Assembly (NCBI GenBank): GCA_036924835.1
Contig: JBAGRR010000001.1
Coordinates: 3,177,001 to 3,241,000, forward strand
Length of the DNA: 64,000 bases
Source: Nitrobacteraceae bacterium AZCC 1564
GTDB taxonomy: Bacteria; Pseudomonadota; Alphaproteobacteria; Rhizobiales; Xanthobacteraceae
Direction: 5' to 3'
Shown here piece by piece: positions 39,121-49,146 of this stretch. Positions within the stretch are counted from its first letter, which is position 1. Every line of letters starts with the position of its first letter. The notes beneath the pieces are model-generated. The model did not search any database and was not told the origin of the DNA. It saw only the letters and a program-made list of their open reading frames with translations. Both the position numbers and the translations under genes were made by a program.

Positions 39121-39573
39121 GTCGTGCCTTTTACCGATTCTCGATAGTGGTTGTAGGTATGCCGGCCGCACGGCGCATCCTCCGCACTGAAGCGGAGCCG
39201 TGCAGATTCACTTCGACTTTGCCGTGTATCGCGTTCAACAAGGACGCGTTCTCCAAACGCCCGCAGGTGATGAACCATCTGGGCCGGATCAAATCAGCCT
39301 GCGCTGGCAAGCGTGATGTTCTGCAAGTGAATATTCGAGCGCAATCTTAGGCTTTCGTTCGCTTCGCGGTCTCAAGCTGCGCAGCACTTTCAGCCTTCGC
39401 GCTTACCATGACCTGCCTTTTAGGAACCTTTGACCCGGAGGGTATCTCTCACGAGACGCCTGGCTTCAACCCCTATTCCCTAACGGGAGCCACGACCCTG
39501 AACCGATGTTGTGGCCGGAACCTAGTCGCTCCTGAGCAATATTCCAAGAGGTTTTTTCTGTTCCAAACACCCT
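39121..39573. other. Gene-free 450-bp region between DUF4167 and prmC
   Basis: No convincing protein gene, tRNA or repeat unit was seen here. It must carry the promoter of the DUF4167 gene. Several GC-rich inverted stretches occur, but I cannot assign an RNA family. Confidence 0.5.
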
Positions 39574-40458
39574 TTAAAAGCCCTTCTTTTGGCCTATCAC
39601 AACGCGTTCGATACCACCTAAATCGGCCCGCGGCGGGTATAGGGTGAATCCTGCCCCCTGCATCATTTGGCTCACCTGCCCGCTTTGGTCATACCCGACC
39701 TCAACAATCAAACCGCCGCCCGGTGCCAGCAACTTCGCGGCCTGGGGGATTATCGCGCGATAGGCATCAAGCCCGTCAGGGCCGCCATCGAGCGCCAGCT
39801 GCGGATCATTATCCCGCACTTCGACATCAAGCCTTTGAATATCCAACGAACGTATGTACGGCGGGTTCGATACAATCAGATCAAAAGAACCCGATAAACC
39901 AGCGGCGTAATTACAGTGAACAAAACTTGCGCGGTCGGCGATACCCAACTGCTGTGCGTTCCATTCCGCCGTGGCCAACGCTTCGTGACTGACATCGGTG
40001 CCTGTTCCTGCAGCACAATTGAGCTCTTTCAGCAGCGCCAGCAAAATAGCGCCAGAGCCCGTTCCGATATCGGCGATACGAATTTCTTTGGTGAAGATGG
40101 GATTGCTGCGAACGAATTCAAGTGCGGCTTCGACGACGGTTTCCGTGTCGGGCCGTGGAACAAGCGTCGCTTTCGAAAGCCGCAGGTCGAGGCCCCAGAA
40201 TTCCTTGTGACCCAGAATGCGGGCAGTCGGCTCGCGTGCCATCCGACGCTGGGCAAAGCTTTCAATGACATCGGCTTCGGCGGATGTGATCTGGCGCGTA
40301 CCGTGAACTGCCAGCCCGGTGTGGTCGAGATGAAGCGCCGCGCCGACCAGTAGCCTTGCGTCGAGCTCGGGTGTGTCGATTCGATTGTCTTTAAGACGCG
40401 CAGCCAGCGCACGCCGTGCGGCGTCAACGCTCAGCCCAATGAGCGTGGCTGCGCTCAC
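39574..40458 (-). CDS. prmC: Release factor glutamine N5-methyltransferase
   Basis: A 294-residue HemK-type methyltransferase that methylates the GGQ glutamine of RF1 and RF2. SAM motif [15 protein letters not shown] is near residue 125 and the catalytic NPPYIRS near residue 195. Its start codon overlaps the prfA stop by 4 bases, coupling enzyme and substrate synthesis. Confidence 0.95.
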   Translation of the reverse strand: MSAATLIGLSVDAARRALAARLKDNRIDTPELDARLLVGAALHLDHTGLAVHGTRQITSAEADVIESFAQRRMAREPTARILGHKEFWGLDLRLSKATLVPRPDTETVVEAALEFVRSNPIFTKEIRIADIGTGSGAILLALLKELNCAAGTGTDVSHEALATAEWNAQQLGIADRASFVHCNYAAGLSGSFDLIVSNPPYIRSLDIQRLDVEVRDNDPQLALDGGPDGLDAYRAIIPQAAKLLAPGGGLIVEVGYDQSGQVSQMMQGAGFTLYPPRADLGGIERVVIGQKKGF

Positions 40459-41534
40459 GCCGCGTTACCCTGTTCGGCAAGCTGCGCAGCCTGATGCTCG
40501 GTGGTCAGGGCATCGATCAGTTCACCCAACGCTTCACCAGCGATGACTTGGGGTAATTTGTAGAGCGTGAGGTTGATGCGATGATCGGTTACGCGGCCCT
40601 GGGGGAAGTTGTAGGTGCGGATGCGCTCAGAGCGGTCGCCGGATCCAACCTGTCCCTTGCGCTCGGCTGAACGTTCAGCGTCCATGCGCTGGCGCTCCGC
40701 GTCATAAACGCGCGAGCGCAGGATGTTCATTGCCGACGCGCGGTTCTTATGCTGCGAACGGCTGTCCTGCATGTTGACGACGATACCGGTGGGAATGTGT
40801 GTGATGCGGATCGCGGATTCGGTCTTGTTCACGTGCTGGCCGCCGGCACCCTGCGCGCGCATCGTCTCGATCCGCAGATCGCTGTCCTTGATGTCGATGT
40901 CGACATCTTCTGCTTCTGGGAGCACCGCTACCGTTGCCGCGGACGTATGAATTCGGCCCTGGGTCTCGGTGTCGGGGACGCGTTGCACGCGATGGACGCC
41001 GGATTCGAATTTCAGTTTGGCGAAAGCGCCTCGGCCCTGAACTTCCGCAACGATTTCCTTGAATCCACCCATGGTGCCTTCGCTGGCGGAAATCACTTCG
41101 ACCTTCCAGCCCTGTAACGCCGCAAAGCGTTCGTACATCCTGAACAGATCGCCGGCGAACAGAGAGGCTTCGTCACCGCCAGTGCCGGCGCGGATTTCCA
41201 GCATCACGTTGCGTTCGTCCATCGCATCCTTTGGCAAGAGAGCGATGCGGATATGCTGCACCAGTTCGTTTCGGCGTGCTTCGAGTTCGGGACGTTCGCT
41301 TTCCGCCATCGCCCGCATTTCGGGGTCGGTTTGCGGGTCGGCGATCAGGGAGTCGATATCGGATATTTCCACGGCTGCCGCACGATAGGCTTTCACGGCA
41401 TCGACCACGGGCGTCAGCTCACTCAACTCGCGGGTGATGCGAACATAGGTGTCGGAGTTCACCTGACCGAGCAGTTCCGCCTCGAGCGCCGCATGGCGTG
41501 CCAGCAAGGTATCAAGTTTGGCTTCGGGCAGCAT
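40455..41534 (-). CDS. prfA: Peptide chain release factor 1
   Basis: A 359-residue RF1. The GGQ motif in [17 protein letters not shown] is near residue 230; the codon-recognition region near residue 180 reads [10 protein letters not shown] where a PxT motif is expected. The length is normal. It is in an operon with prmC and downstream of ptsP. Confidence 0.95.
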   Translation of the reverse strand: MLPEAKLDTLLARHAALEAELLGQVNSDTYVRITRELSELTPVVDAVKAYRAAAVEISDIDSLIADPQTDPEMRAMAESERPELEARRNELVQHIRIALLPKDAMDERNVMLEIRAGTGGDEASLFAGDLFRMYERFAALQGWKVEVISASEGTMGGFKEIVAEVQGRGAFAKLKFESGVHRVQRVPDTETQGRIHTSAATVAVLPEAEDVDIDIKDSDLRIETMRAQGAGGQHVNKTESAIRITHIPTGIVVNMQDSRSQHKNRASAMNILRSRVYDAERQRMDAERSAERKGQVGSGDRSERIRTYNFPQGRVTDHRINLTLYKLPQVIAGEALGELIDALTTEHQAAQLAEQGNAA

Positions 41535-41597
41535 TGCAATCTCGATTGGTCAGGTGGTTTATACGCGTCGCATCGGAAAATGGGCCAGACAGCGTTG

Positions 41598-43865
41598 CTA
41601 AAGCGGAAGCCCTTCAGCCTCGGCAAATTCCATCAGCTTGCTGCGGATCGACACTGAGCCTGCCGGCGCGTCGAGTAGCGGCGTGATCATCGCCTCAGCC
41701 TTCTTCGCGTTTAGCTCGAGGATTAGCGCCTTGACGGGGCCGTGCGCGGTTGCCGACAGCGACAACGAGCGATATCCCAACGCAACCAGAGCCAGCGCAC
41801 CAAGCGGTTGCGACGCCATTTCCCCGCACAGCGATGCAGACTTTCCAGCGGCATTCGCTTTTTTCACGATATCGCGCAGCGCGCGCAGGATCGGTGCCGA
41901 GAGCGTATCGAAACGATCGGTGACGCGGGTATTGCCGCGGTCGACTGCGAACATGAACTGAAAGAGATCATTCGAGCCGACCGAAACGAAATCGACGCGC
42001 TTCAGCAATTCATCCATCTGGTAGAGCAGGGCGGGCACCTCGACCATGGTGCCGACGTCAACGCGCTCCGGCAGTGTGTGGCCGTGCTGTCTCAGGTAGG
42101 TGAGCTCGCGTTCGATCACCAGCTTTGCCTGATCGAATTCATCGACCTGCGAGATCATCGGGAACATCACGCGCAGATAACGCCCGCTGGCGGCGCGCAG
42201 CAGCGCCCGGATCTGTCCGCGCAAAAGACCCGGCCTGTCGAGGCCGAGCCGGATCGCACGCCAGCCGAGCGCAGGATTTTCCTCGACGATCGTATCCATA
42301 TACGGCAGCGCCTTGTCGCCGCCGATGTCGAGGGTGCGGAACGTCACCGGCTTGTTTCCGGCGGCATCCAGCACTGTCCGATAGAGTGCAAGCTGCTCGC
42401 TGGTCCGCGGCAGGCTCTGACCGACCATGAATTGCAATTCGGTGCGAAACAGTCCAATGCCTGACGAGCCCGTGTCGTCGATGTGCGGCAGGTCGATGAC
42501 AAGGCCGGCGTTGATCATCAGCTCGACCGGCTGGCCGTCCTTGGTCACGCACGGCTTGTCCCGTAATTCGCGATATTGCTCCTGGCGGCGGGCACGAAAG
42601 CGGACGCGTTCCGCATACGCCGACTGGATTTCCATCGAAGGACGAATGTAGATCGACCCCGAGGTGCCATCGACGATGATCGCATCGCCCGGATCGCCGA
42701 TGCCGGCCGCGTTCTGCACTTCGCCGACGGCGGGTATCCCCAGCGCGCGCGCAACGATCGAAACGTGCGAATTAGCGGTGCCTTCTTCCAGCACAAGGCC
42801 ACGCAGTCGCTTGCGGTCGTAGTCGAGCAGGGCGGCAGGCCCCATCGAGCGCGCGATCAGGATGGCGTTGTCAGGCAGTCGCTCGCGCGACGGCGCGTGA
42901 TCCTGCCCGACGAGCTGCCGCATCAGCCGATAACCCAAGTCCTCCAGGTCATGGAGGCGATCGCGCAAATAGGGATCCGTCGAACGTAGCATGCGCGCGC
43001 GGGTGTCCGATTGAACGCGCTCAACTGCAGCTTCCGCGGTCAGGCCCGTCGCGACCGCTTCGTGCAGCTTGTGTTGCCAACCCTGGTCGTTGGCGAACAT
43101 CCGATAGGCTTCGAGCACGTCGCGGTGTTCGCCGCCCTCGGCAACGTCGCCGCGCTCAAGCATGCGATCGAGATCGGCGCGCAACTTGAGGATTGCAGTG
43201 TCCAGCCGCTTGAGCTCTTTCGGGAGATCTTCGGCGATGTAATTGGTGATGACGACGCGCGGCTCGTGCAGCACGACGTGTCCGAGCGCAATACCGTCCG
43301 AGAGGATGGCGCCGGTCTTATGCAGCGAATGACGCGCAGCCGGTTCGGCTCCCGGCTTCGCAATAGCAGACAGTTCGCCGGAGGCGATCATTTCCGCGAC
43401 CACCATGGCGGTGGTCTGCAGCGCCTCGACTTCTTCCTCGACATAGGTGCGGTGGGCGCGATTCTGCACCACCAGCACGCCGAGCGTGTTGCCTGAGCGC
43501 AGGATCGGCACACCGAGGAAGGAGTGATAAATTTCTTCGCCGGTTTCCGGGCGGTACGAGAATGCCGGATGCGACTGTGCGTCCGACAGGTTCAGCGGCG
43601 TCGCTTCGCTGGCGACGAGACCGACAAGGCCTTCGTGTGCAGTCAGAACTGTTTGGTGGACCGCGTCGCGGTTCAGACCTTCGGTGGCATAGAGTTCAAG
43701 CGTGTTGTCAATGCGCAGCACGTAGGTCGAGCAGACCTCCGCCACCATGTTGGCGGCGATCAGCACCACGATCTTGTCGAGGCGCTCCTGAGCGCTGACC
43801 GGTTCGGCCATCACTTCGCGGAGCCGTCTCAGCAAGACGCGGGGGCCTCCCAGCGCGCTCCGCAT
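41598..43865 (-). CDS. ptsP: PEP-protein phosphotransferase of the nitrogen PTS (EI-Ntr)
   Basis: A 755-residue protein. An N-terminal GAF domain (about 20-160; QSHPAFSYRPETGEEIYHSF) precedes the enzyme I part. The phosphorylated histidine is in GTANSHVSIVARALGIP near residue 360. The PEP-binding barrel shows GIGLFRTE, GGDKALPY and GSNDLFQFMFAVDRGN, and SLCGEMASQP near residue 678. It passes phosphate from PEP to NPr and EIIA-Ntr for nitrogen, potassium and PHB-related control. Upstream neighbour is lysC. Confidence 0.94.
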   Translation of the reverse strand: MRSALGGPRVLLRRLREVMAEPVSAQERLDKIVVLIAANMVAEVCSTYVLRIDNTLELYATEGLNRDAVHQTVLTAHEGLVGLVASEATPLNLSDAQSHPAFSYRPETGEEIYHSFLGVPILRSGNTLGVLVVQNRAHRTYVEEEVEALQTTAMVVAEMIASGELSAIAKPGAEPAARHSLHKTGAILSDGIALGHVVLHEPRVVITNYIAEDLPKELKRLDTAILKLRADLDRMLERGDVAEGGEHRDVLEAYRMFANDQGWQHKLHEAVATGLTAEAAVERVQSDTRARMLRSTDPYLRDRLHDLEDLGYRLMRQLVGQDHAPSRERLPDNAILIARSMGPAALLDYDRKRLRGLVLEEGTANSHVSIVARALGIPAVGEVQNAAGIGDPGDAIIVDGTSGSIYIRPSMEIQSAYAERVRFRARRQEQYRELRDKPCVTKDGQPVELMINAGLVIDLPHIDDTGSSGIGLFRTELQFMVGQSLPRTSEQLALYRTVLDAAGNKPVTFRTLDIGGDKALPYMDTIVEENPALGWRAIRLGLDRPGLLRGQIRALLRAASGRYLRVMFPMISQVDEFDQAKLVIERELTYLRQHGHTLPERVDVGTMVEVPALLYQMDELLKRVDFVSVGSNDLFQFMFAVDRGNTRVTDRFDTLSAPILRALRDIVKKANAAGKSASLCGEMASQPLGALALVALGYRSLSLSATAHGPVKALILELNAKKAEAMITPLLDAPAGSVSIRSKLMEFAEAEGLPL

Positions 43866-44153
43866 CCGTTGACATCCTTCGCTGCAACTCCAGCGCGACC
43901 CCTTGAGGCCACGATAGCGTTAACTAGAGGTAAACAAACAATAATCCAGGGCTGCACACACTTGCCGTCCGTGGACCCGTGACATTTTCGATGCCGGGTC
44001 AGGGACGAAAAGGCAACTCCCCTATCCTGAGGCTATATCGAATTGAGGCTCGTTTTGCCAAGCAAAACACTTGCCAAATAACAGCCCTGACGTGGCAGGA
44101 AATATCGAAATGCGGCAGTGCAGCGATGGCGCGGAATCGCGTTCCGCGCCTCG
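43866..44153. other. ptsP leader region with a GC-rich hairpin
   Basis: No gene was seen. A hairpin GGCGCGGAA / TTCCGCGCC (44128-44136 and 44142-44150) with a 5-base loop lies next to repeat unit 12. It could end lysC transcription, but no T tract follows. Confidence 0.45.
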
Positions 44154-44320
44154 CTAGTGTGGTGGTTCAGAAGTTCGCCCCATTTTCTCAGCGAGCCCTT
44201 CAAGCGAACTTCTGAACCTGAACCACACTAGAATCATAGATTTACTAGTGTCCTCTCGAATCCGAAGCTCGCTATGGGATACGCTGCACCATAAGGCGAA
44301 CTTAGGATTCAGGACACGAG
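44154..44320 (-). repeat. CTAG double-hairpin repeat unit 12 (class B)
   Basis: Hairpins 44154-44231 and 44245-44320, spacer AATCATAGATTTA, reverse orientation. Arms GGTTCAGAAGTTCGC and AATCCGAAGCTCGC. It ends 3 bases before the lysC stop codon. Confidence 0.9.
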
Positions 44321-44322
44321 CA

Positions 44323-45576
44323 TCAGGCCTGATCCAGTCCGTACAGCGTGTGCAGTGTCCGAACTGCCAATTCGGTGTAGGCGGCGTCAATCAGCAGCGA
44401 GAACTTGATCTCGGAGGTCGTGATGGCGCGGATATTGATGTTGCGTTCCGAAAGCGCCTTGAAGGCCTGAGCGGCAACGCCTGCGTGGCTGCGCATACCG
44501 ATGCCGATGACCGAAACCTTGGCGACATCAGTGGCGCTGTCCACGGCTTTGTAGCCGATCTTGTCCTTTGCCTTCGCAATGGTGTCCTTGGCGCGGTTGT
44601 AGTCGGACGCGGGGACCGTGAAGGTCAGATCGGTGGTCTTGCCGTCCTGCGACACGTTCTGGACGATCATGTCGACATTGATGCTGGCATCCGCCAGCGG
44701 GCCGAAGATGGCGGCTGCGATACCCGGTTTATCCTCGATCTGCCGAACGGAGATTTGGGCTTCATCCTTCGAGAAGGCGATGCCGGTGACGACTTGGCTC
44801 TCCATAATTTCCTCCTCGCTGCAGATCAGCGTTCCAGGCGGCGTGCCGTGGGGATCAATATCTTCCGGTTTGTCAAAGCTCGAGCGCACAAACACGCGCA
44901 CGTTATGCACCATGCCGAGTTCCACGGAACGCACCTGCAGAACCTTCGCGCCCTGCGACGCCAGTTCGAGCATTTCCTCGAACGCAACCTTGTCGAGACG
45001 TCTGGCCTTTGGCACTACGCGTGGATCGGTGGTGTAGACGCCGTCAACGTCGGTGTAGATGTCGCAGCGGTCGGCCTTGATCGCCGCTGCGATGGCCACG
45101 GCCGACGTGTCCGAGCCACCGCGCCCAAGGGTGGTGATGCGGCCGGTTGGTTCATGGATGCCCTGGAAGCCGGCGATGACGGCGACTTCCTTGCGCTCCT
45201 TGAAGCGCTTGATCAGTTCGTTGCCGTCGATCCCGGTAATTCGGGCGGACGCGTGGGCCTCACTGGTCTGGATCGGAATTTGCCAGCCTTGCCACGACCG
45301 GGCCTGAATGCCGAGCGATTGCAGCGCGATCGCAAGCAGGCCGGACGTGACCTGCTCTCCCGAGGCAACAATGGTGTCGTATTCGCGCGCGTCGTGCAGC
45401 GGCGAGGTTTCGGTAGCCCAGGCGACAAGCTCGTTGGTTTTGCCGGACATGGCCGATACCACCACGGCGACGTCGTGGCCCGCATCCACTTCGCGTTTCA
45501 CGTGCTGCGCGACGTTGCGAATGCGTTCAATATTGGCGACGGACGTGCCGCCGAATTTCATCACAAGGCGGCCCAT
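44323..45576 (-). CDS. lysC: Aspartate kinase
   Basis: A 417-residue enzyme that phosphorylates aspartate, the first step to lysine, threonine and methionine. MGRLVMKFGGTSVANIERI is the conserved start with the kinase motif KFGGTS; GRGGSDTSAVAIAAA is near residue 165 and DVDGVYTTDPRVV near 195. Two ACT domains (about 265-400; GIAFSKDEAQISVRQIEDKP and SVIGIGMRSHAGVA) give feedback control. ATG 45576 is chosen over the upstream open frame. Confidence 0.95.
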   Translation of the reverse strand: MGRLVMKFGGTSVANIERIRNVAQHVKREVDAGHDVAVVVSAMSGKTNELVAWATETSPLHDAREYDTIVASGEQVTSGLLAIALQSLGIQARSWQGWQIPIQTSEAHASARITGIDGNELIKRFKERKEVAVIAGFQGIHEPTGRITTLGRGGSDTSAVAIAAAIKADRCDIYTDVDGVYTTDPRVVPKARRLDKVAFEEMLELASQGAKVLQVRSVELGMVHNVRVFVRSSFDKPEDIDPHGTPPGTLICSEEEIMESQVVTGIAFSKDEAQISVRQIEDKPGIAAAIFGPLADASINVDMIVQNVSQDGKTTDLTFTVPASDYNRAKDTIAKAKDKIGYKAVDSATDVAKVSVIGIGMRSHAGVAAQAFKALSERNINIRAITTSEIKFSLLIDAAYTELAVRTLHTLYGLDQA

Positions 45577-45715
45577 GGCGAACGGCGCAGTCCTGGTTGA
45601 TCTGGTTGTGAAGGCGGTTCCCGCGCGAAACGGCGGTACAACCCTGAAAAGGGGGCTATACATACCCATCAGGTCGCGGGCAAGCAACTCCGGCAAAGTG
45701 GGTTTTGAGGCGGGT

Positions 45716-46183
45716 ATGGGGCGTTATATCGACGAGATACTGGAGCCAGGCGAGAAAGTGCTGTATTCGACAACCGTTCACGGGATCGTCTACGTCCCAG
45801 GCCTGCTGTGCCTGTTGTTTGCCGCCATCTGCCTCTTTGTGGGGCAAACGGTCTCAAGTGACGGTTTGAAGATGGTTTTGTGGGGCGCCAGTGCATTGCT
45901 CGCCATCTTCGGCGGAATCGAGCTGTTTCGGGCTTGGTTTCGACGGTGGACGATCGAGACGGACGTGACATCACTGCGGGTGGTGCACAAGGAGGGCTTC
46001 ATCAAGCGCCAGACGTTTGAGATAAGCCTGGACAAGATCGAGAGTGTTGACGTCGAGCAGAGTATCGCCGGGCGAATTTTTGGCTGGGGAAACGTTACGG
46101 TTATGGGTGTAGGTGAGGGCAGGAAAACGATTAAGATGATCGCCTCGCCGCTCGAATTCCGTAACCACATCACGGCGAGATAG
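45716..46183 (+). CDS. PH-domain (bPH2/DUF304) membrane protein
   Basis: A 155-residue protein with two N-terminal membrane segments (about 22-40 and 50-67), then a bacterial PH domain: RWTIETDVTSLRVVHKEG, EISLDKIESVDVEQS and GRIFGWGNVTVMGVGEG. ATG 45716 follows a GAGGCGGG box. It is divergent from lysC and upstream of ubiG by 32 bases in the same direction. Function unknown; membrane-bound. Confidence 0.85.
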   Translation: MGRYIDEILEPGEKVLYSTTVHGIVYVPGLLCLLFAAICLFVGQTVSSDGLKMVLWGASALLAIFGGIELFRAWFRRWTIETDVTSLRVVHKEGFIKRQTFEISLDKIESVDVEQSIAGRIFGWGNVTVMGVGEGRKTIKMIASPLEFRNHITAR

Positions 46184-46215
46184 TCGTTCGTTCTCATGCG
46201 TACGCGGCAGTAGCA

Positions 46216-46974
46216 ATGTTGAGCATGACCACCAGTCCGTTATCGGCCTCTACCGTCGACCCTAAGGAAATCGCGCGTTTCTCGCAGCTGTCCGAGCAGT
46301 GGTGGGACCCCAAGGGCAAGATGGCCCCGCTGCACAAGATCAATCCCTTGCGGCTGGCCTATATCCGCGACGCGATCTGCCGGAAGTTTGACCGCAATCC
46401 CAAAAGCCTGAACTGTCTGTCAGGACTGCGCATCCTCGATATCGGCTGCGGAGCTGGCTTGCTGTGCGAGCCCCTGGCGCGCCTTGGTGCTCAGGTTGTG
46501 GGCGTCGATCCGTCCGAGACCAATATCGCCGTGGCGAAGCTGCACGCCGATCGCTCCCATTTGCTGATCGATTATCGCTGCGCCACGGTCGAAGACATCA
46601 ATCCGCGTGAGCGCTTTGATATCGTGCTGGCCATGGAAGTGGTCGAGCATGTCTCTGACGTCGGGCTCTTCCTTGATCACTGCGCCGCGTTGCTGAAGCC
46701 CGCGAGCATGATGGTGGTCTCCACCATCAACCGCAACTGGAAGAGCTTCGCCCTCGCCATTGTCGGCGCGGAATATGTGCTGCGTTGGTTGCCGCGTGGC
46801 ACCCATCAATGGGACAAGTTCGTGACTCCCGCCGAAATTACGCATCACCTTGGCCGCAACAAGCTCATCATCAGCGATCAGGCCGGTGTGGTCTACAGTC
46901 CGATCGCAGACAAATGGAGCCTGTCGTCGGACATGGACGTCAACTACATGATGATTGCCGAAGCTTCGACCTAG
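46216..46974 (+). CDS. ubiG: 3-demethylubiquinol 3-O-methyltransferase
   Basis: A 252-residue class I methyltransferase of ubiquinone synthesis. STVDPKEIARFSQLSEQWWDP is the family N-terminus, SAM motif LDIGCGAGLLCEPLARLGA is near residue 74, and VVSTINRNWKSFALAIVGAE near residue 170. ATG 46216 or 46225 may start it. The TAG stop codon is contained in the CTAG foot of a repeat unit. Confidence 0.95.
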   Translation: MLSMTTSPLSASTVDPKEIARFSQLSEQWWDPKGKMAPLHKINPLRLAYIRDAICRKFDRNPKSLNCLSGLRILDIGCGAGLLCEPLARLGAQVVGVDPSETNIAVAKLHADRSHLLIDYRCATVEDINPRERFDIVLAMEVVEHVSDVGLFLDHCAALLKPASMMVVSTINRNWKSFALAIVGAEYVLRWLPRGTHQWDKFVTPAEITHHLGRNKLIISDQAGVVYSPIADKWSLSSDMDVNYMMIAEAST

Positions 46975-47210
46975 TGTGGTGGTTCAGAAGTTCGCCCGAT
47001 TTTTCCTGCGTCCCCTTCCGGCGAACCTCTGAACCTAAACCACACGAGTGCCGCGGATTTGAGGTTCTTCCATGTGAAGCCGCAAGCTCGATGAAGAACT
47101 TCAAATCTGAAAGCGGCACTAGAATCATAAGCTTGCTAGCGTCCCTTTGATTCCGAAGTTCGCATCGAGCAAGCTGCAGGCCTGTGCGAACTTCGGAATC
47201 GGGACACTAG
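46971..47210 (-). repeat. Three CTAG hairpins, unit 13 (class B hairpin plus a class E unit)
   Basis: Hairpins 46971-47048, 47045-47122 and 47136-47210. The last two with spacer AATCATAAGCTTG form a class E unit of 166 bp in reverse orientation. The first is a lone class B hairpin sharing a foot (CGAG) with that unit, as if the unit had inserted at the foot of an older one. The first CTAG provides the ubiG stop codon. Confidence 0.87.
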
Positions 47211-47311
47211 GCGATGCAATCCCGGCATGACGGGGCGCCGGTTGACCTGAGCCGTCAGGCAGTGGCTTTTATGACCACTCACGGCACTGCCGGTTCGGTT
47301 GAAATCACATC

Positions 47312-48211
47312 ATGACCCAAGTTGTCTGGCTCTGGATTCCCTTCACCCTGATGGGGGCCGCGGGGCAGGTTGTGCGCAATGCCATGCAGCGCGGTTTGAC
47401 AGCGCAGCTCGGAACGTTGGGCGCGACGCATATCCGCTTCCTGTTTGGCTTTCCCTTCTCGCTGATTTTCTTAGGTTTGATTCTCGTGACAACCGGCGAT
47501 CGGTTGTCTTGGCCGGAGGCGGGATTCTGGCCGTGGCTCGTGACCGGCGGAATGGCGCAGATTATCGCCACAGCCCTGATGCTGATGGCGATGAATGAGC
47601 GGTCGTTTGTGGTGACAACCGCGTATCTCAAGACCGAGCCCATTCAAGCCGCGATCTTCGGTTTCGTTTTCCTCGCGGATCATCTTACGGCGCTGAAAGT
47701 CACTGCGATTTTGATCGCCACCGTCGGCGTCGTCATCACCGCGCTGCGTCCCGGTGGGGCTAAGGGGTTTGGCAGTCTGAAGCCTACCCTGATCGGCCTT
47801 CTGGCCGCGTCGTTCTTTGCGCTGTCCGCGGTGGGCTATCGCGGCGCCATTCTGAACGTTACCAACGTCAGTTTCGTCACAGCCGCGAGCTTGACCTTGG
47901 TTGCAACGCTTCTGATGCAAAGCATCATCTTGTCCGCGTGGCTGATCGTGCGTTCTCCCGGCACCATGACTGCGATCTTCCGGCTATGGAAGCCGTCCAT
48001 GTTCGCCGGCTTTATGGGATCGTTCGCATCGCTGTTCTGGTTTCTTGCCTTCGCACTGACGGCTGCGGCGAATGTTCGAACATTAGCGCTGGTCGAAGTG
48101 CTGTTCGCGCAAGGGGTCGCCTATTACTCGATGAAGCAGCCGATCTCGATGCGTGAGCTTAGCGGCATTGCGCTGATCTTGATTGGCGTCGCCATGCTGG
48201 TGGCTGGCTGA
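47312..48211 (+). CDS. EamA-domain DMT transporter
   Basis: A 299-residue protein with about ten membrane segments in two EamA repeats (MLMAMNERSFVVTTAYLKTEPIQA region, then TLALVEVLFAQGVAYYSMKQ). It is convergent with the small DMT gene; their stop codons abut at 48211/48212. Substrate unknown. Confidence 0.8.
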   Translation: MTQVVWLWIPFTLMGAAGQVVRNAMQRGLTAQLGTLGATHIRFLFGFPFSLIFLGLILVTTGDRLSWPEAGFWPWLVTGGMAQIIATALMLMAMNERSFVVTTAYLKTEPIQAAIFGFVFLADHLTALKVTAILIATVGVVITALRPGGAKGFGSLKPTLIGLLAASFFALSAVGYRGAILNVTNVSFVTAASLTLVATLLMQSIILSAWLIVRSPGTMTAIFRLWKPSMFAGFMGSFASLFWFLAFALTAAANVRTLALVEVLFAQGVAYYSMKQPISMRELSGIALILIGVAMLVAG

Positions 48212-48664
48212 TTATTTCTTCAGAGTAAGAAGCACAGCACCTGCAGCAATCAGGCCGATGCCGAGCCACCCACTGGCCGAGGGACGTTCACCCAGAAAGA
48301 CAAAGGCAAACAAGGCTACCAGCACGACGCTCAGCTTGTCGATCGGCGCGACGAGGGTCGCAGGTCCAAGCTTGAGGGCGCGGAAATAACATAGCCACGA
48401 CGCGCCCGTGGCTAACCCGGACAGCAGAAGGAACAGCCATGTCTTGCTGGAGATCGGTCCCGGCGAGCTAAAATGGCCGGTGGCAAACAGAATGACCGCA
48501 AAACTCGCCAGAACAATAGTCGTGCGGATGAATGTTGCGAGATCGGGATTGATATCTTCGACGCCGACTTTGGCGAAGATGGCTGTGAGTGCCGCGAACA
48601 CTGCGGACAATACGGCCCACACTTGCCAGGAGCCTTGCCACGATGACATCGTTTCAGGGCTCAT
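48212..48664 (-). CDS. Small EamA-type membrane protein (single repeat)
   Basis: A 150-residue protein with about five membrane segments, equal to one EamA repeat; LSAVFAALTAIFAKVGVEDINP and DKLSVVLVALFAFVFLGERP are typical of the short BacA-related DMT group (COG2510 type). ATG 48664 is the first real start; an upstream TTG is rejected. Such half-size proteins should work as dimers. Confidence 0.8.
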   Translation of the reverse strand: MSPETMSSWQGSWQVWAVLSAVFAALTAIFAKVGVEDINPDLATFIRTTIVLASFAVILFATGHFSSPGPISSKTWLFLLLSGLATGASWLCYFRALKLGPATLVAPIDKLSVVLVALFAFVFLGERPSASGWLGIGLIAAGAVLLTLKK

Positions 48665-48687
48665 GGGCAACCTGATGATGGCACGGT

Positions 48688-49146
48688 TCAGTTCCGATCG
48701 TCCGGAAGAACTGGCAGCGGTGCAACCTCAATGCCTTCATCAACCAAGGCCTTCGCTTCTTCCGCGGTGGCTTCGCCATAGATCGCGCGATGCTCGATGT
48801 CGCCATAGTGCATCTTACGTGCCTCGTCGGGGAACTTGCTTCCGACGTTGTCGGCGTTTTTCAGAACATGATCGCGCAGTTCTTTCAGCTTGGCGATCAG
48901 TTCGCGTTCCTGCGGGGCCATGACCAGAGAAGCTGATTCTTCGCCGGCCGGGGCTGCAGCGGGTTGTGCCTTCGCTTTTCCCTTGCTCGCGATCCGTGGA
49001 GCCATGATCGCCTTTTCGACCTTGGTTGAATCGCACATCGGGCACGCGACCAGGCCCCGCTTGCGTTGGCTGTCGTAAGCGGAAGAAGATTGAAACCAGC
49101 TCTCGAAATCGTGGCCGCGCTCACAGCGCAACGCGTAACGGATCAT
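48688..49146 (-). CDS. DUF1178 family protein
   Basis: A 152-residue protein. MIRYALRCERGHDFESWFQSS with CxxxH and the following CPMC suggest a small zinc ribbon; the rest is Ala/Lys-rich and ends in an acidic conserved region EARKMHYGDIEHRAIYGEAT. Start overlaps the nitrilase stop by 4 bases (ATGA). Function unknown. Last gene of the comF-grxC-nitrilase-DUF1178 operon. Confidence 0.88.
   Translation of the reverse strand: MIRYALRCERGHDFESWFQSSSAYDSQRKRGLVACPMCDSTKVEKAIMAPRIASKGKAKAQPAAAPAGEESASLVMAPQERELIAKLKELRDHVLKNADNVGSKFPDEARKMHYGDIEHRAIYGEATAEEAKALVDEGIEVAPLPVLPDDRN

Noticed and set aside
43866-44322. Lysine or other riboswitch near lysC
   Set aside because: This gap is downstream of lysC, and the lysC leader (45577-45715) is short and shared with a divergent gene; no riboswitch fold was recognised.
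44248-45600. 450-residue frame on the plus strand
   Set aside because: Complete overlap with lysC on the other strand and with repeat unit 12; no recognisable domain.
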